Source: Ilyomonas limi (GTDB lineage Bacteria > Bacteroidota > Bacteroidia > Chitinophagales > Chitinophagaceae). Taken from it: a stretch of 64,000 bases of DNA. The notes beneath the pieces are model-generated. The model was given only the letters and a program-made list of their open reading frames with translations. It did not search any database and had not been told where the DNA came from. Both the position numbers and the translations under genes were made by a program. The stretch covers positions 1-64,000 of the forward strand of contig NZ_SZQL01000020.1 in assembly GCF_005233845.1 (NCBI RefSeq), given 5' to 3'. Positions 53,234 through 62,477 of this stretch are shown here, piece after piece. How positions within the stretch are numbered: the first letter of the stretch is position 1; each line of letters opens with the position of its first letter.

Positions 53234-54844
53234 CTATTTATTTTTTACAGTAATAATTATCCGCTGATAGCTTGTAAGTGATGGCGTTCCATTGTCTGTT
53301 GCTTCGAGAATTAAATGAATTGTCTGTCCACCCACTGCATCATTGAGAATAAGAACTCCAGCTTGCGCCGAAGCCGGATTGGAGATAACTACTTTATCAG
53401 GATAACTTCCTACCCCAAACTGCCACCATTTGAAGGAAATGGCATTGCCATCCGGATCGGAGACTGCTCCATTCAGTCGTATTTTTTCTCCGGCAACAGC
53501 CAATACATGTAACGGCCCTTCTACTTTTACAACGGGTGCATGATTTGCATTGGCATACTTAGGCGTTACAGACCATTTAAGACGGGCGGCAAAATCATGC
53601 TGTGCCTGCGGAAAGAAATCAGGGTAAGCCAGTTCTTTTGCACTTTTATTTAACTGGTTATTTAAGGTGCTTAGTGTAGTTGCCATTGTATTGGCACTTG
53701 TATCAGAAGGGAAAGAAAAATTCATTGCCTCCATATTGCCTGTTTCACGGCCACCCCAACCACCATAAGAACCCACTTCATAGGCACGTAATCCATTGCC
53801 CAACATATTCATAAATGTATGGTCGTCCCCTTCTCCCAGCCAGGAGCCTTTCGGTTGCACAGGCATCCACACCACATATCCCAGCCGCTTTAGTTCATCA
53901 TTAGTATAGCCTGATATACCAAAATAATCCATAATGTCGCCTTTTACCATCTGTTTTCCATCACCCCAAACCCGGTATAAGGCTCCTAACGGTCCACGAT
54001 CCGATACATTTTCCTTCATCCACGATGCCGTCAAATAAACAGAATCCCCTTCTTTAGCTCCCAACTGCGCCCCGTATCCATAATTGGGACCACCTCTGAA
54101 TTGCCTGTAATCAATATCAGGCCAATTAGGTTTGATATACTTTGCATACGTATCATCCTGATCGCCGGAAGGCAGCAATACTACTTTTCGCGAGATTTTC
54201 TTTTTAATAGCTTCCCATTCAGTGGTGTACTCATATTGCTCCTGTATTGATTTGAGTGCCCGGGCAATAGTGCTCTGGCCACCCCAGGCAGTTATAAAGA
54301 GTGGTTCAGGCTTATCATCCAACATCAACGATTTGATCAGGTCTGAGCCCGGTGAATCCTTAGAAATATCACCATCAAATTCAATGTTTCCATACCTGAT
54401 TTTCGATTTCAATTCATCCGGAGCCGGGTAATTGGAATTATGCACTTTCAGGTTCGGATATACTTTTCCATACGCTTCTACGGCGTCATCAATGAAGCGC
54501 TCATTTTCAGCCCATCGCCAGGACGTACAAGGGCATGTATCTAACCCAAAGCGGGCATATTCTCTTCCGGGAACAAACCACTTGGTGCCTTTTCCATCTC
54601 CTTTCCAGTGGAAACCGCTGCTCGCATAAATAAGCCCTTCTATTTTAAAATCGCTGCTGTAGAGCAGGAAACGGATAAGCGAGTTATTATCATCGAGTTC
54701 CGGATCTGCAGTAACAACGATCCGTGGTCGTACCTGCTCATAGGAAGATTGTGCACCTGCACTGTTTGCATAGAGGCACATCATGATTAGCCCAATTGCG
54801 TAAAGGTGGATATTGCTCTGTAAATGTAGTGGATTTGAACTCAT
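53234..54844 (-). CDS. Exported DUF1593/Sde182-type nucleoside-hydrolase-like protein
   Basis: A 536-residue secreted protein with a signal peptide ending SAGAQ near residue 32. The first ~300 residues match the DUF1593 family, which has a nucleoside-hydrolase-like fold: RPRIVVTADPELDDNNSLIRFLLYS carries the Asp-rich metal site. The remainder is a beta-rich domain with Ig-like repeats near residues 430-536 (VSDPDGNAISFKWW). Members are linked to plant polysaccharide use (Saccharophagus Sde_182). The role is inferred from family and cluster. Confidence 0.82.
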   Translation of the reverse strand: MSSNPLHLQSNIHLYAIGLIMMCLYANSAGAQSSYEQVRPRIVVTADPELDDNNSLIRFLLYSSDFKIEGLIYASSGFHWKGDGKGTKWFVPGREYARFGLDTCPCTSWRWAENERFIDDAVEAYGKVYPNLKVHNSNYPAPDELKSKIRYGNIEFDGDISKDSPGSDLIKSLMLDDKPEPLFITAWGGQSTIARALKSIQEQYEYTTEWEAIKKKISRKVVLLPSGDQDDTYAKYIKPNWPDIDYRQFRGGPNYGYGAQLGAKEGDSVYLTASWMKENVSDRGPLGALYRVWGDGKQMVKGDIMDYFGISGYTNDELKRLGYVVWMPVQPKGSWLGEGDDHTFMNMLGNGLRAYEVGSYGGWGGRETGNMEAMNFSFPSDTSANTMATTLSTLNNQLNKSAKELAYPDFFPQAQHDFAARLKWSVTPKYANANHAPVVKVEGPLHVLAVAGEKIRLNGAVSDPDGNAISFKWWQFGVGSYPDKVVISNPASAQAGVLILNDAVGGQTIHLILEATDNGTPSLTSYQRIIITVKNK

Positions 54845-55323
54845 TAGTTTTAGTGTTTTTGTATTGATATGTATTTGAATTTTCCTGGTGTTTTTGCCTT
54901 ACTTGTCACCTTTTGACTGTTTAGTAACAGGAAAGTGTCGCAATTGCCAAAATGATTGTGGTTGCAGTAAGTATTCCAATATAATTGCAGCTACCATTCC
55001 AATAGCACCATACCTATGTGTTGCTTCATACAACTGAAAACTGTAGTTAAAGTAAGGTGCAGAAAATAAGGAGCAAGCGATAAGCAACTTGTTTTTCTGC
55101 TGAATAATGGCAACATAAACAAGCGCCTGCTTTAGTGTAAGGGCAGGCGCTTGTGCAGAATATAGTAGAGCAATAAGTGTAAGCCGTTGTTAAATAAAAC
55201 CGGAACTACTAAGCCTCAATGAGAATAAGCTACGCGAAGTATGCTGCATTAAATCGTTGTGAACCTTTGCTCTTCGCGGTTCAAACAATTATTTATAAAC
55301 GATTTTCAAACCGCTTTCATTTA
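54845..55323. other. Intergenic region with a weak open frame
   Basis: A stop-free minus-strand frame spans 54899-55189, ending at a stop at 54899. It has no ATG, only a TTG at 55087, and includes hydrophobic stretches such as GAIGMVAAIILEYLL. It may be a remnant of a membrane protein; I do not call it a gene. A 12-bp hairpin lies inside it at 55119-55154. Confidence 0.35.
55119..55154. repeat. 12-bp inverted repeat
   Basis: ACAAGCGCCTGC (55119-55130) and GCAGGCGCTTGT (55143-55154) pair perfectly. There is no T-run; it may form the end of the leftward TIM-barrel transcript or be a REP-type hairpin. Confidence 0.5.
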
Positions 55324-56277
55324 TTACCCCAGCATCTTTTGCAGATAATTGTAACTATTAGTAATGTTTTGCAACGGTTGCGGCGCCTGATCCTGTTCTA
55401 CGAAATAGTATTTCATACCCGATTCCTGTGCATTGTCAAATACATGTTTAAAATCAACAATGCCGGTGCCTACTTCTGCCGGAGCTTTTGTGTTTTTATC
55501 TAAGTCTTTTACATGCCAAAGCGGGAAGCGGCCAGGATGCAGCTTGAATAATGCAACCGGGTCCTGGTTTGCTTTGGTAGCCCATGCCAAATCCAGTTCC
55601 ATCTTCACCAGATCTTTATCTGTGTTAGATAAAATATAATCAAACGGACGGTGACCTTCCACTTCATCAAACTCGGTAGTGTGATTATGATAGGCAAACT
55701 GCACACCATTCTTCTTGCATGCTTCACCTGCTTTGCTAAACACCTCTACTGCTGTTTTTATCTCATCCAAAGTGTTTACCGGAATGCTGGAACATACCAG
55801 GTAGCTGATACCGCCTTCAGCAGCGGCATCTGCCAGCTCCTGATAATTTTCTTTCAGGTTTAATGACTTTGGTGCATTCTTAAACCGCTCCATATAACCT
55901 TTTATCCTCGCTGAATCTTCAGCAGTTTTAGCCATCTTCATCACTTGCGCCATTGTAAAAGGTGCACCGCCCACATGCGCCGAACGCCACGTCATACCCA
56001 TATCTTTTATCATGGCAGCAAATTCTTTTGGCTTGTAACCATAAAAGTTGCCTTTCTCTGAGCCTGCGCTTTCCAGCTCCTTATAGCCAATGGCAGCCAC
56101 TTTTTGTAAAGTACCTTTTGTGTCTGTAGTCATTAAATTGCCGAGGGTGTACAACTGAAGCCCGGCGGGCGGCATTGCAGTTGCACTAAAAAGAGATGTC
56201 GCACGGCTCATGCGTGGTAATAGTAAGCCTGCCACCGCAGCGGCAGCCGATTGTTGTAGAAATTTTCTTCTTTGCAT
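55324..56277 (-). CDS. Tat-exported TIM-barrel sugar isomerase/epimerase-like protein
   Basis: A 317-residue protein of the xylose-isomerase-like TIM-barrel family. It starts MQRRKFLQQSAAAAVAGLLL, a twin-arginine signal. Barrel motifs: LQLYTLGNLM, FAYHNHTTEFDE with a putative metal His/Glu, KMELDLAWATKAN and LWHVKDLDKN. It is the second such protein in this window (also 40415-41338). It lies downstream of the GH3 remnant and upstream of the DUF1593 gene, all leftward. Substrate is unknown. Confidence 0.83.
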   Translation of the reverse strand: MQRRKFLQQSAAAAVAGLLLPRMSRATSLFSATAMPPAGLQLYTLGNLMTTDTKGTLQKVAAIGYKELESAGSEKGNFYGYKPKEFAAMIKDMGMTWRSAHVGGAPFTMAQVMKMAKTAEDSARIKGYMERFKNAPKSLNLKENYQELADAAAEGGISYLVCSSIPVNTLDEIKTAVEVFSKAGEACKKNGVQFAYHNHTTEFDEVEGHRPFDYILSNTDKDLVKMELDLAWATKANQDPVALFKLHPGRFPLWHVKDLDKNTKAPAEVGTGIVDFKHVFDNAQESGMKYYFVEQDQAPQPLQNITNSYNYLQKMLG

Positions 56278-56297
56278 TATATGGTAGTTTTATTGTG

Positions 56298-56647
56298 TTA
56301 GATGATTATTGTTTTTGAAGTATAAAAGTCGTTAGGTGTAAAAGTGAATGGTCTATTGCCCGGCTTCTTTCGGATACTGTCATCTTCGTTTATACGGTGT
56401 CGTTGATAAACATCATACCTGTTTTTTCCTCAATGGTCATTTGTTGCAGTGGGTTGTTTATTCTTGCTTCAACAGGTTGTTTTAAGTCTTCATCCATTTT
56501 TCTGTTTTTGTTGAGCTGGCGGAAAGCAGTTTTGTGTTTGCTTTCATTTTGATGACTTGACCTGGTAAAGGGGATTTTGAAAGCGTTGATAGCCGAAGCT
56601 ACAGCAATAACAGCAGCAGCAAAAAAGAGCAGTTTTTTAGGCAACAT
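56298..56647 (-). pseudogene. Truncated, frameshifted GH3 glycosidase remnant
   Basis: The first 85 residues from ATG at 56647 have a signal-like start, then PVEARINNPLQQMTIEEKTG and MMFINDTV, a recognisable GH3 N-terminus (MTxEEKxGMMFIxxTVVNEDGSI). The frame ends after Thr-Val at TAA. If one G is restored in GTATAAAC, the reading becomes Val-Val-Asn-Glu-Asp-Asp-Ser-Ile and continues for about 25 residues to 56298, then the glycosidase stops. So one base was lost and all the downstream catalytic domain is missing. The recognition is from memory of the GH3 opening. Confidence 0.65.
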
Positions 56648-56763
56648 GCAATGTTTTATAATAGTGTACTACGAAAATAAAAGTTTATTCTGTGAAAAAT
56701 ACGCAATGGTATAAATTTTTTATTTTCACATGCCAAAAGACGGTTACACCTTAATTTTAACCT

Positions 56764-57540
56764 ATGCGACAGAATGATACTTTAGACTTTGTACACCATG
56801 GTGATAAATATTTTTTGCACCATTTATCTATTGACTGTGTAATTTTTGGCTACCATGAGCGCCAGCTGAAAGTATTATTACTTAAATGGAAAAATGCTGA
56901 AAAATGGTCATTGCCCGGTGGTTTTATAAAACTGGAGGAAACATTGGAAGACGCGGCTTCGCGAATACTTACAGAGCGTACCGGCTTATCTCAATTGTTT
57001 TTACAACAGTTTCATACGTTTGGCGAACCAAAACGGTCTGTACGGACAGCAGCAGACATTGCACACCTGGAATCTATATGGAAAACGGATGTTCCAAAAG
57101 AACATTGGTTGCTGAAAAGAACGGTCTCCATCGGTTATTATTCGGTAACAGAATATTCGCAGGTAAACCCGCAGCCTGACTATCTTTCTGATGAATGTAC
57201 ATGGCATGACATTCATTCTATTCCCCAACTTGTATTTGACCATAACCTCATTGTCACGGAAGCATTGAAGGCATTAAGAATGCAGATTAATTTGCAGCCA
57301 ATTGGTTATAATTTATTGCCTAAAAAATTTACATTACCCGAAATACACGACCTGTACGAAACCATCCTGGACAAGAAACTGGACCGTAGAAATTTCCCCA
57401 AAAAATTACTATCGCTCGGCATTATTAAAAAGCTGGATGAACAGAAAAGTATTGGTGCACACCGGTCGCCGTTTTTATACAAGTTTGATAAACGGAAGTA
57501 TGATAAAGCTTTAAAAGAAGGCATTGTGCTGGCGTTTTGA
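56764..57540 (+). CDS. Nudix-type (NrtR/AraR-like) transcriptional regulator
   Basis: A 258-residue cytosolic protein. Residues ~20-160 are a Nudix fold; the Nudix box GGFIKLEETLEDAASRILTERTG has lost the catalytic Glu of the REUxEE core (Arg67-Ile68, then Glu71-Arg72). Residues ~175-258 form a C-terminal winged helix (LPEIHDLYETILDKKLDRRNF), as in NrtR-type regulators where the degenerate Nudix domain binds an effector instead of hydrolysing it. In Bacteroidota AraR/NrtR relatives control sugar use. The gene points away from the leftward carbohydrate cluster, 116 bases from the GH3 remnant. Confidence 0.82.
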   Translation: MRQNDTLDFVHHGDKYFLHHLSIDCVIFGYHERQLKVLLLKWKNAEKWSLPGGFIKLEETLEDAASRILTERTGLSQLFLQQFHTFGEPKRSVRTAADIAHLESIWKTDVPKEHWLLKRTVSIGYYSVTEYSQVNPQPDYLSDECTWHDIHSIPQLVFDHNLIVTEALKALRMQINLQPIGYNLLPKKFTLPEIHDLYETILDKKLDRRNFPKKLLSLGIIKKLDEQKSIGAHRSPFLYKFDKRKYDKALKEGIVLAF

Positions 57541-57655
57541 TGTTGATAGATTTTCTTGTTAATTCACAATCAGAGTCGTTACAGGCTTGTGGAATGACGG
57601 GCAACATTATCCTACTTTAACTTTAATATTATACCTGTATTGTAGTGAATAACCT

Positions 57656-57686
57656 AAACAAAAAACCCTTTGTAGAAACAAAGGGT
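57656..57686 (-). terminator. Terminator of the LolA-like gene
   Basis: ACCCTTTGT (57665-57673) and ACAAAGGGT (57678-57686) pair perfectly; T-rich sequence follows on the minus strand (GGGTTTTTTGTT). It lies 52 bases after the stop. Confidence 0.75.
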
Positions 57687-57738
57687 ACGATTGCTCCATT
57701 TTTATGAGAAAAGGATTGTAATTGCTTATTGTCTTTAT

Positions 57739-58467
57739 TTACTGTTTAGGCATATCGAATATGGTAGCATCTACTGTTGGGTTAACGTCTACTTTGGTAA
57801 CCTTCGCGGTTATGGAAAATTGCCCACCCATGTCTGTTTGTATAGCGCGCGGAAACACATAACCTTCCGGTGTCTTTTGAAAATCGGAGTTGGTAACTGT
57901 AATCGTAACCGGGTTACCCATCATTTCGCCATTTACACTCATCTGAATGATGTAATAAGTATTAGGGTCAATGTAATAGGTAGCAGCATTGCCGGCTTTG
58001 TTGGTTATTTTCAGTTTATAGGCATTTACATCGCCCACTTTTTCCTGTCCCTGCAACTCCAGGGTGCTTCCTTTTTCGGTATAGTTGTATAATGGGCTGG
58101 TAGCATAAATCTGGTTTGCTCCTTGTTTATACTGCTCTTCGGGCATAGCTTGAGCAGTAGCAGCACCCGCCATCGGGTTAATCATCCAGCCGCTGGTGTC
58201 GGTTACTACCTGTATTACTTTCTGCCCCATCACATCCGATTCGGACCGGCTTCCTTTACCTTCTACGATAGTAACCGAAGAGAGTGCTTCATTGCCCATT
58301 ATCTGCATAGTCATGTCCATGTGAAGGGATTTTAACTGTGCCTGTTTGTCTTTGCCACCCATTGCTTCAATATGTTTGTTTACAATATCATCGGTAGTTT
58401 GCGCATGTACCTGAGCAAAACATACCAATGCCGTTAATAACAGCAGGCTGTGTTTAAGCGTTTTCAT
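57739..58467 (-). CDS. Periplasmic LolA/DUF4412-like protein
   Basis: A 242-residue exported protein with a signal peptide ending AQVHAQ. The mature part resembles the LolA/LolB-like lipoprotein-carrier fold in Bacteroidota: it opens DDIVNKHIEAMGGKDKQAQLKSLHMDMTM and continues as a beta-half-barrel. Such proteins of the 'outer membrane lipoprotein-sorting' group bind hydrophobic ligands. It lacks a lipobox Cys. It is monocistronic. The cargo is unknown. Confidence 0.72.
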   Translation of the reverse strand: MKTLKHSLLLLTALVCFAQVHAQTTDDIVNKHIEAMGGKDKQAQLKSLHMDMTMQIMGNEALSSVTIVEGKGSRSESDVMGQKVIQVVTDTSGWMINPMAGAATAQAMPEEQYKQGANQIYATSPLYNYTEKGSTLELQGQEKVGDVNAYKLKITNKAGNAATYYIDPNTYYIIQMSVNGEMMGNPVTITVTNSDFQKTPEGYVFPRAIQTDMGGQFSITAKVTKVDVNPTVDATIFDMPKQ

Positions 58468-58805
58468 GTGTTGTTTGTTTTGCGTTTAATAATTTGCAGT
58501 AGAGATTGTGAATGTATAATTTTTACAGATGCGTTAGGAGGTCTATAATTTGTACGGCGAAGTAATGTTTTGGCCGCGTAAAAAGCTGTTTGAGATAATT
58601 ATTTTAACTACAAACCTGCCTGCCGGTAAAACGAGGGTATTAAGACCTCGAAGCTTACGAAAATTTAATAAAGAATACTTTGTATAACTTATATTCTTTT
58701 TGCCTTAATGGTTTTAATTTTTAAACAATTTCTCATAAGAACTTTGCCTTACATAGTATAAAAGCCGGTGCAATGATGCACCAGCTTTCTATGTTCCACT
58801 CACCA
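58468..58805. other. Intergenic region
   Basis: About 340 bases upstream of the LolA-like gene. It contains the hairpin at 58761-58788 and nothing else recognised. Confidence 0.45.
58761..58788 (-). terminator. Hairpin after the TonB receptor gene
   Basis: AAAGCCGGTGCA (58761-58772) and TGCACCAGCTTT (58777-58788), 11 of 12 pairs, 17 bases after the stop on the minus strand. There is little T after the stem, so termination is plausible but weak. Confidence 0.5.
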
Positions 58806-61457
58806 TTACATTCCTTGCGTAGCGCCCTGCATTCCTTCAGCCTGGCTCTTCATATTGGTACGTTTAAACAGGTTTACATCCATTTTGCCAAAGCGGTAAG
58901 TAAAATTGATTCTTACCTGTTGTGGATTGTTCAATCTATAATAGTTCTGCACAAAGTAGTTGCTGTACGAATACTGGTCTTGTTTGCGTGTTCTGAAAAT
59001 ATCATTCATACTTACACTTATTGTTGCCGCATTATTTTTCAGGAAGCTTTTTCTTACAGCTATATCGGTACCCCAGAAAGAGCGGATATAACCTTGCGAA
59101 GAAGACTGTGCCTGGCTCATTGGAGGTCCCATCCGCTGGCCCGAATTGTTATCAACCGGCAGGTTGGTTTTGCTTTGATAATCGGCAGACAATTGGACAG
59201 CAAAGTTTTTAGGCAACTTGATGCTGTTATTCAGTTTGCCAAACCAGCTCCACATTGCAGCTTGCTGAATGGCATTGCTGATGTTATCGGTGTTAATTTT
59301 TGAGTTATATACATTCACGTTGGTAGTGGCATCCCACCATTTGGTAAGATGGTTTACAGCAGTTAACTCTGCACCGTAAGCATAGCTGGAATTAGCATTG
59401 ATAAACGTGTTGATCAGGTCTTCTTTACCAGTTATATCATTAATGTCCTGCTGCAAATAGCGCGTAATTAAATTGTTGGTATGCTTGTAATAGATAGAAG
59501 TTAATACGTTGTTGCCACCTTTGAACGTTTTACTGTAGCTTACTTCATAAGAATTGGTAAACTCTGGTGTTAAGCTTGGGTTACCTCTTGTGATGTTAAG
59601 ACTATCTGTATAATCTGTATAAGGAATTACCTGGAAGAAATTAGGACGGTTTACACGACGTGTAACGCTTGCCTGCAACTCCTGGTTCTTCTTCAGTTTT
59701 TGGCTTAAGAAAACCGAAGGAAATAAACTGATAGGATATTTGTTGCTGAAGGTTTCGCCGGTGTTAGTCAGTTCACCTTTATAGTCCGAACTTTCTGCGC
59801 GCAAACCTACCTGGTAGCCAAAGTTTTTAATGGCGCTCTTTACGCTTACATACGCTGCATATACGTTATCGTGATTTTTGTAATTGGTAGAGCCGGTATA
59901 AACCTTGGTAAACTGGTCTTTTGTTGGTCCCACATATGTTTCATTATCGTTGGTAAGCTGGCGCAACTGTGCACGTACACCGGTTTCCAGTTTGGTACTT
60001 TTACCAATGGGTTGTGCATAGTCTGTTTGCAGGGTTAAAAACTGGTTGTTGCCATCGCTTACTACCCTTTGCAGTCCTGTTCCGTTGATGGCGCTGCCAT
60101 TGTAGTAATTAGTGGTGTACAAGGCATCACCGCTGCTTTTACCAGAGAAATAATTCAGATCGGCAGTCCACTGCTGACCTTCTTTGGCAAAATTGTGTAC
60201 CATACCGGCTTGCAAACCATTGGCGTTGAAGGTGCGCTGGCTATTGGCAATACGCTGGCTGTACATACTTTTTATACCACTATTGAACAAACTATCAGTA
60301 GTAATATCCGTTGTTTCATTAGGCTTAAACTCACCGTGCACTTTAATGCCGGAAATAGACAATGTGGTTTTATTGGTAACAAAATAGTCTAAGCCAAGCC
60401 TGCCAAACATAAAGCCACCACGGGTTTTATTCAGGTTACTTTGATACACGTGTGTTTGTGTATCACCGAGGTTGAGGCGGTCGGTGGTGCCTGTGGTTTG
60501 GTTGCGCATCATGTTGGTCATTACGGCTGCACTCAGGTTTATTTTGCCTTGCCGTACATTAAAGTTGCCACCGCCGTTTATGCCGCCACGGCTATCCACA
60601 CCTGCCATAATATTGCCATTGTAGCCGGTCTTTTTGTTTTTCTTCAATACAATATTCAGAATACCGGCATTGCCGCCCGAAGCATCGTATTTAGCCGAAG
60701 GGTTGGTAATTACTTCTACGCTTTGAATGGCATCGGCAGGAATCTGGTCGAGGGATAACGTAGTAGGCTTTCCATCCACATAAATCTGCGGCGAAGCATT
60801 GCGCAGCTTTACATTACCATCTATATCCACCTGGATAGAAGGCACGTTGCGCATTACATCTACGGCAGTACCGCCGGCACTTACAATATTTTTTTCTACA
60901 TTAAATACTTTTTTATCTATATCCATCTTCAGGGCAGAAGAGGTGGTGGTAACGGTAACGCCTTGCAACTGTGCTGCATCGGCGGTCATTTCCAGTTTGC
61001 CTAAGTCTTTATCAAACGAAGATGGGAAAGCGGGCATTCCGCCACCGGAAGTTGCAGCAGGTGTGCTACCCGTAGTGCCTTGCGCAGGCTTTTGCATTTT
61101 AGAAGGGTCTAGGAACTGCACCGGTTGGTTCAGCTCTTTAAATCCGGTAGCCGAAATCTTGATTTTGACGCCCATTAACGGCAATTCTTCTGCATTAAAT
61201 TCGCCCTTGTTATCGGTAGTTAATCCTTTTACCAAAACTTCTTTCATCTTTTTGGTAGCAGAGTCAAATTTTGATTGCAGTATTAGCACAGATGCATCTG
61301 CAATGGGTTTGCCGGCACTGTCCACCAGTTTACCATACAGGCGGCCCAGATTAGGCATATTGGGCATTTTGCCAGCCTTTACATTTCCGCCCGGAAGCTG
61401 TGCCGAAACACTCAGGCAAAACAGGAAGGCTACTGCCACAAACAACAACTTTTTCAT
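58806..61457 (-). CDS. TonB-dependent receptor, outer-membrane beta-barrel family
   Basis: An 883-residue outer-membrane protein with a signal peptide ending SVSAQ near residue 19. A carboxypeptidase-regulatory-like domain (GRLYGKLVDSAGKPIADASVLIL) covers about 39-125. A plug domain (residues ~185-270, RNVPSIQVDIDGNVKLRNASP) and a C-terminal barrel of about 22 strands follow, of the type found in Bacteroidota 'outer membrane beta-barrel family' proteins. There is no SusD gene next to it, so it is not a classical PUL receptor. It may import metal chelates or peptides. Confidence 0.85.
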   Translation of the reverse strand: MKKLLFVAVAFLFCLSVSAQLPGGNVKAGKMPNMPNLGRLYGKLVDSAGKPIADASVLILQSKFDSATKKMKEVLVKGLTTDNKGEFNAEELPLMGVKIKISATGFKELNQPVQFLDPSKMQKPAQGTTGSTPAATSGGGMPAFPSSFDKDLGKLEMTADAAQLQGVTVTTTSSALKMDIDKKVFNVEKNIVSAGGTAVDVMRNVPSIQVDIDGNVKLRNASPQIYVDGKPTTLSLDQIPADAIQSVEVITNPSAKYDASGGNAGILNIVLKKNKKTGYNGNIMAGVDSRGGINGGGNFNVRQGKINLSAAVMTNMMRNQTTGTTDRLNLGDTQTHVYQSNLNKTRGGFMFGRLGLDYFVTNKTTLSISGIKVHGEFKPNETTDITTDSLFNSGIKSMYSQRIANSQRTFNANGLQAGMVHNFAKEGQQWTADLNYFSGKSSGDALYTTNYYNGSAINGTGLQRVVSDGNNQFLTLQTDYAQPIGKSTKLETGVRAQLRQLTNDNETYVGPTKDQFTKVYTGSTNYKNHDNVYAAYVSVKSAIKNFGYQVGLRAESSDYKGELTNTGETFSNKYPISLFPSVFLSQKLKKNQELQASVTRRVNRPNFFQVIPYTDYTDSLNITRGNPSLTPEFTNSYEVSYSKTFKGGNNVLTSIYYKHTNNLITRYLQQDINDITGKEDLINTFINANSSYAYGAELTAVNHLTKWWDATTNVNVYNSKINTDNISNAIQQAAMWSWFGKLNNSIKLPKNFAVQLSADYQSKTNLPVDNNSGQRMGPPMSQAQSSSQGYIRSFWGTDIAVRKSFLKNNAATISVSMNDIFRTRKQDQYSYSNYFVQNYYRLNNPQQVRINFTYRFGKMDVNLFKRTNMKSQAEGMQGATQGM

Positions 61458-61722
61458 AAAGAATTAAATTAATGACGCAAAGCTATTATTGCGCGAAGGC
61501 GCGTTTGGAGCAAATGAGACGATTCCGCAAAATGTTGCGACAAAAAAGATAAGGCTGTGATGAACGGTAAAAAAGTAGAGATGAAATGGAAAAGTTTATA
61601 ATTTTAATGAATAATGTAAGCCTGGTTTTTTCAGAGGCATTATAATAGCACCTTAAATAACATGAATATTACTAACATTAGCTAACCTTTTTACTAATTT
61701 TCCATTACTAAAAACAAATATT

Positions 61723-62244
61723 ATGAAACGCAAACTATTCCTCTCTTCCGTTCTTTTGGCAGCAGCCAGTTTGCTGGTGCCTTTTGCTGTAACGGCGCAA
61801 AGAGTAAGCCCGCATGATACTGTAACGAGTGTAGTGTCGGGGGCTAATATCAAGATTACCTATGGCAGCCCTGCGGTGAAAGGCCGACAGATTTGGGGCG
61901 GTCTGGTGCCCTATGATAAAGCATGGCGTGGAGGCGCCGATGAAGCCACACTGTTTACTACTGATAAAGACATTATGCTGGGCGGCAAAAAGTTACCTGC
62001 GGGTACATATAGTGTATTTGTAATTCCGTCCCAGAACCAGTGGACGTATATTTTTAACTCGCAAACCGGTCAATGGGGAATCAAACAAGGCGGCGTTGCC
62101 AATTTTGATGAATCGAAGAATGTGCTTACGGTAACGGCTACCCCTAAACAGGCTCCTATGGCAGAACATCTGACCTACCAGGCAAATGACGAAGGATTTG
62201 GATTGCATTGGGAAAACCTGGAGGCTTTGGTGCCTATTAAATAA
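61723..62244 (+). CDS. Exported DUF2911 protein
   Basis: A 173-residue secreted protein with a signal peptide ending FAVTAQ. The body matches the DUF2911 family of Bacteroidota: ITYGSPAVKGRQIWGGLVPYDKAWRGGADEATLFTTDKDIMLGGKKLPAGTYSVF is the conserved core. It is beta-rich with Trp-Arg and Asp residues that are conserved in the family. The role is not known. It is monocistronic, with a hairpin terminator about 20 bases after the stop. Confidence 0.9.
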   Translation: MKRKLFLSSVLLAAASLLVPFAVTAQRVSPHDTVTSVVSGANIKITYGSPAVKGRQIWGGLVPYDKAWRGGADEATLFTTDKDIMLGGKKLPAGTYSVFVIPSQNQWTYIFNSQTGQWGIKQGGVANFDESKNVLTVTATPKQAPMAEHLTYQANDEGFGLHWENLEALVPIK

Positions 62245-62264
62245 CGCAAAATTTAGTGAAAAGA

Positions 62265-62299
62265 GGATGAGACGAACGCTTGTTTCATCCCCCTTTTTT
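62265..62299 (+). terminator. Terminator of the DUF2911 gene
   Basis: GGATGAGAC (62265-62273) and GTTTCATCC (62282-62290), eight of nine pairs, followed by CCCTTTTTT. Confidence 0.6.
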
Positions 62300-62477
62300 A
62301 TTCCGGCAGAGCAATGTATTGGTAATAAATCCTTTTTAAGGCAGCGTATAATAAGTTTATTGCAATAGCATCGCCATTGTTGCTGCATTATTTGTGTATT
62401 TGCGTATCGAACACAAAGCAGTAATGGAAATCAGTACATAAAATTGAAGACAATTAAAACACTTGCACTAAAAAATT

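Noticed and set aside
54899-55189. Possible C-terminal fragment of a membrane protein on the minus strand
   Set aside because: Only a TTG start exists, no family is recognised and an inverted repeat lies within it. Left as an open question.
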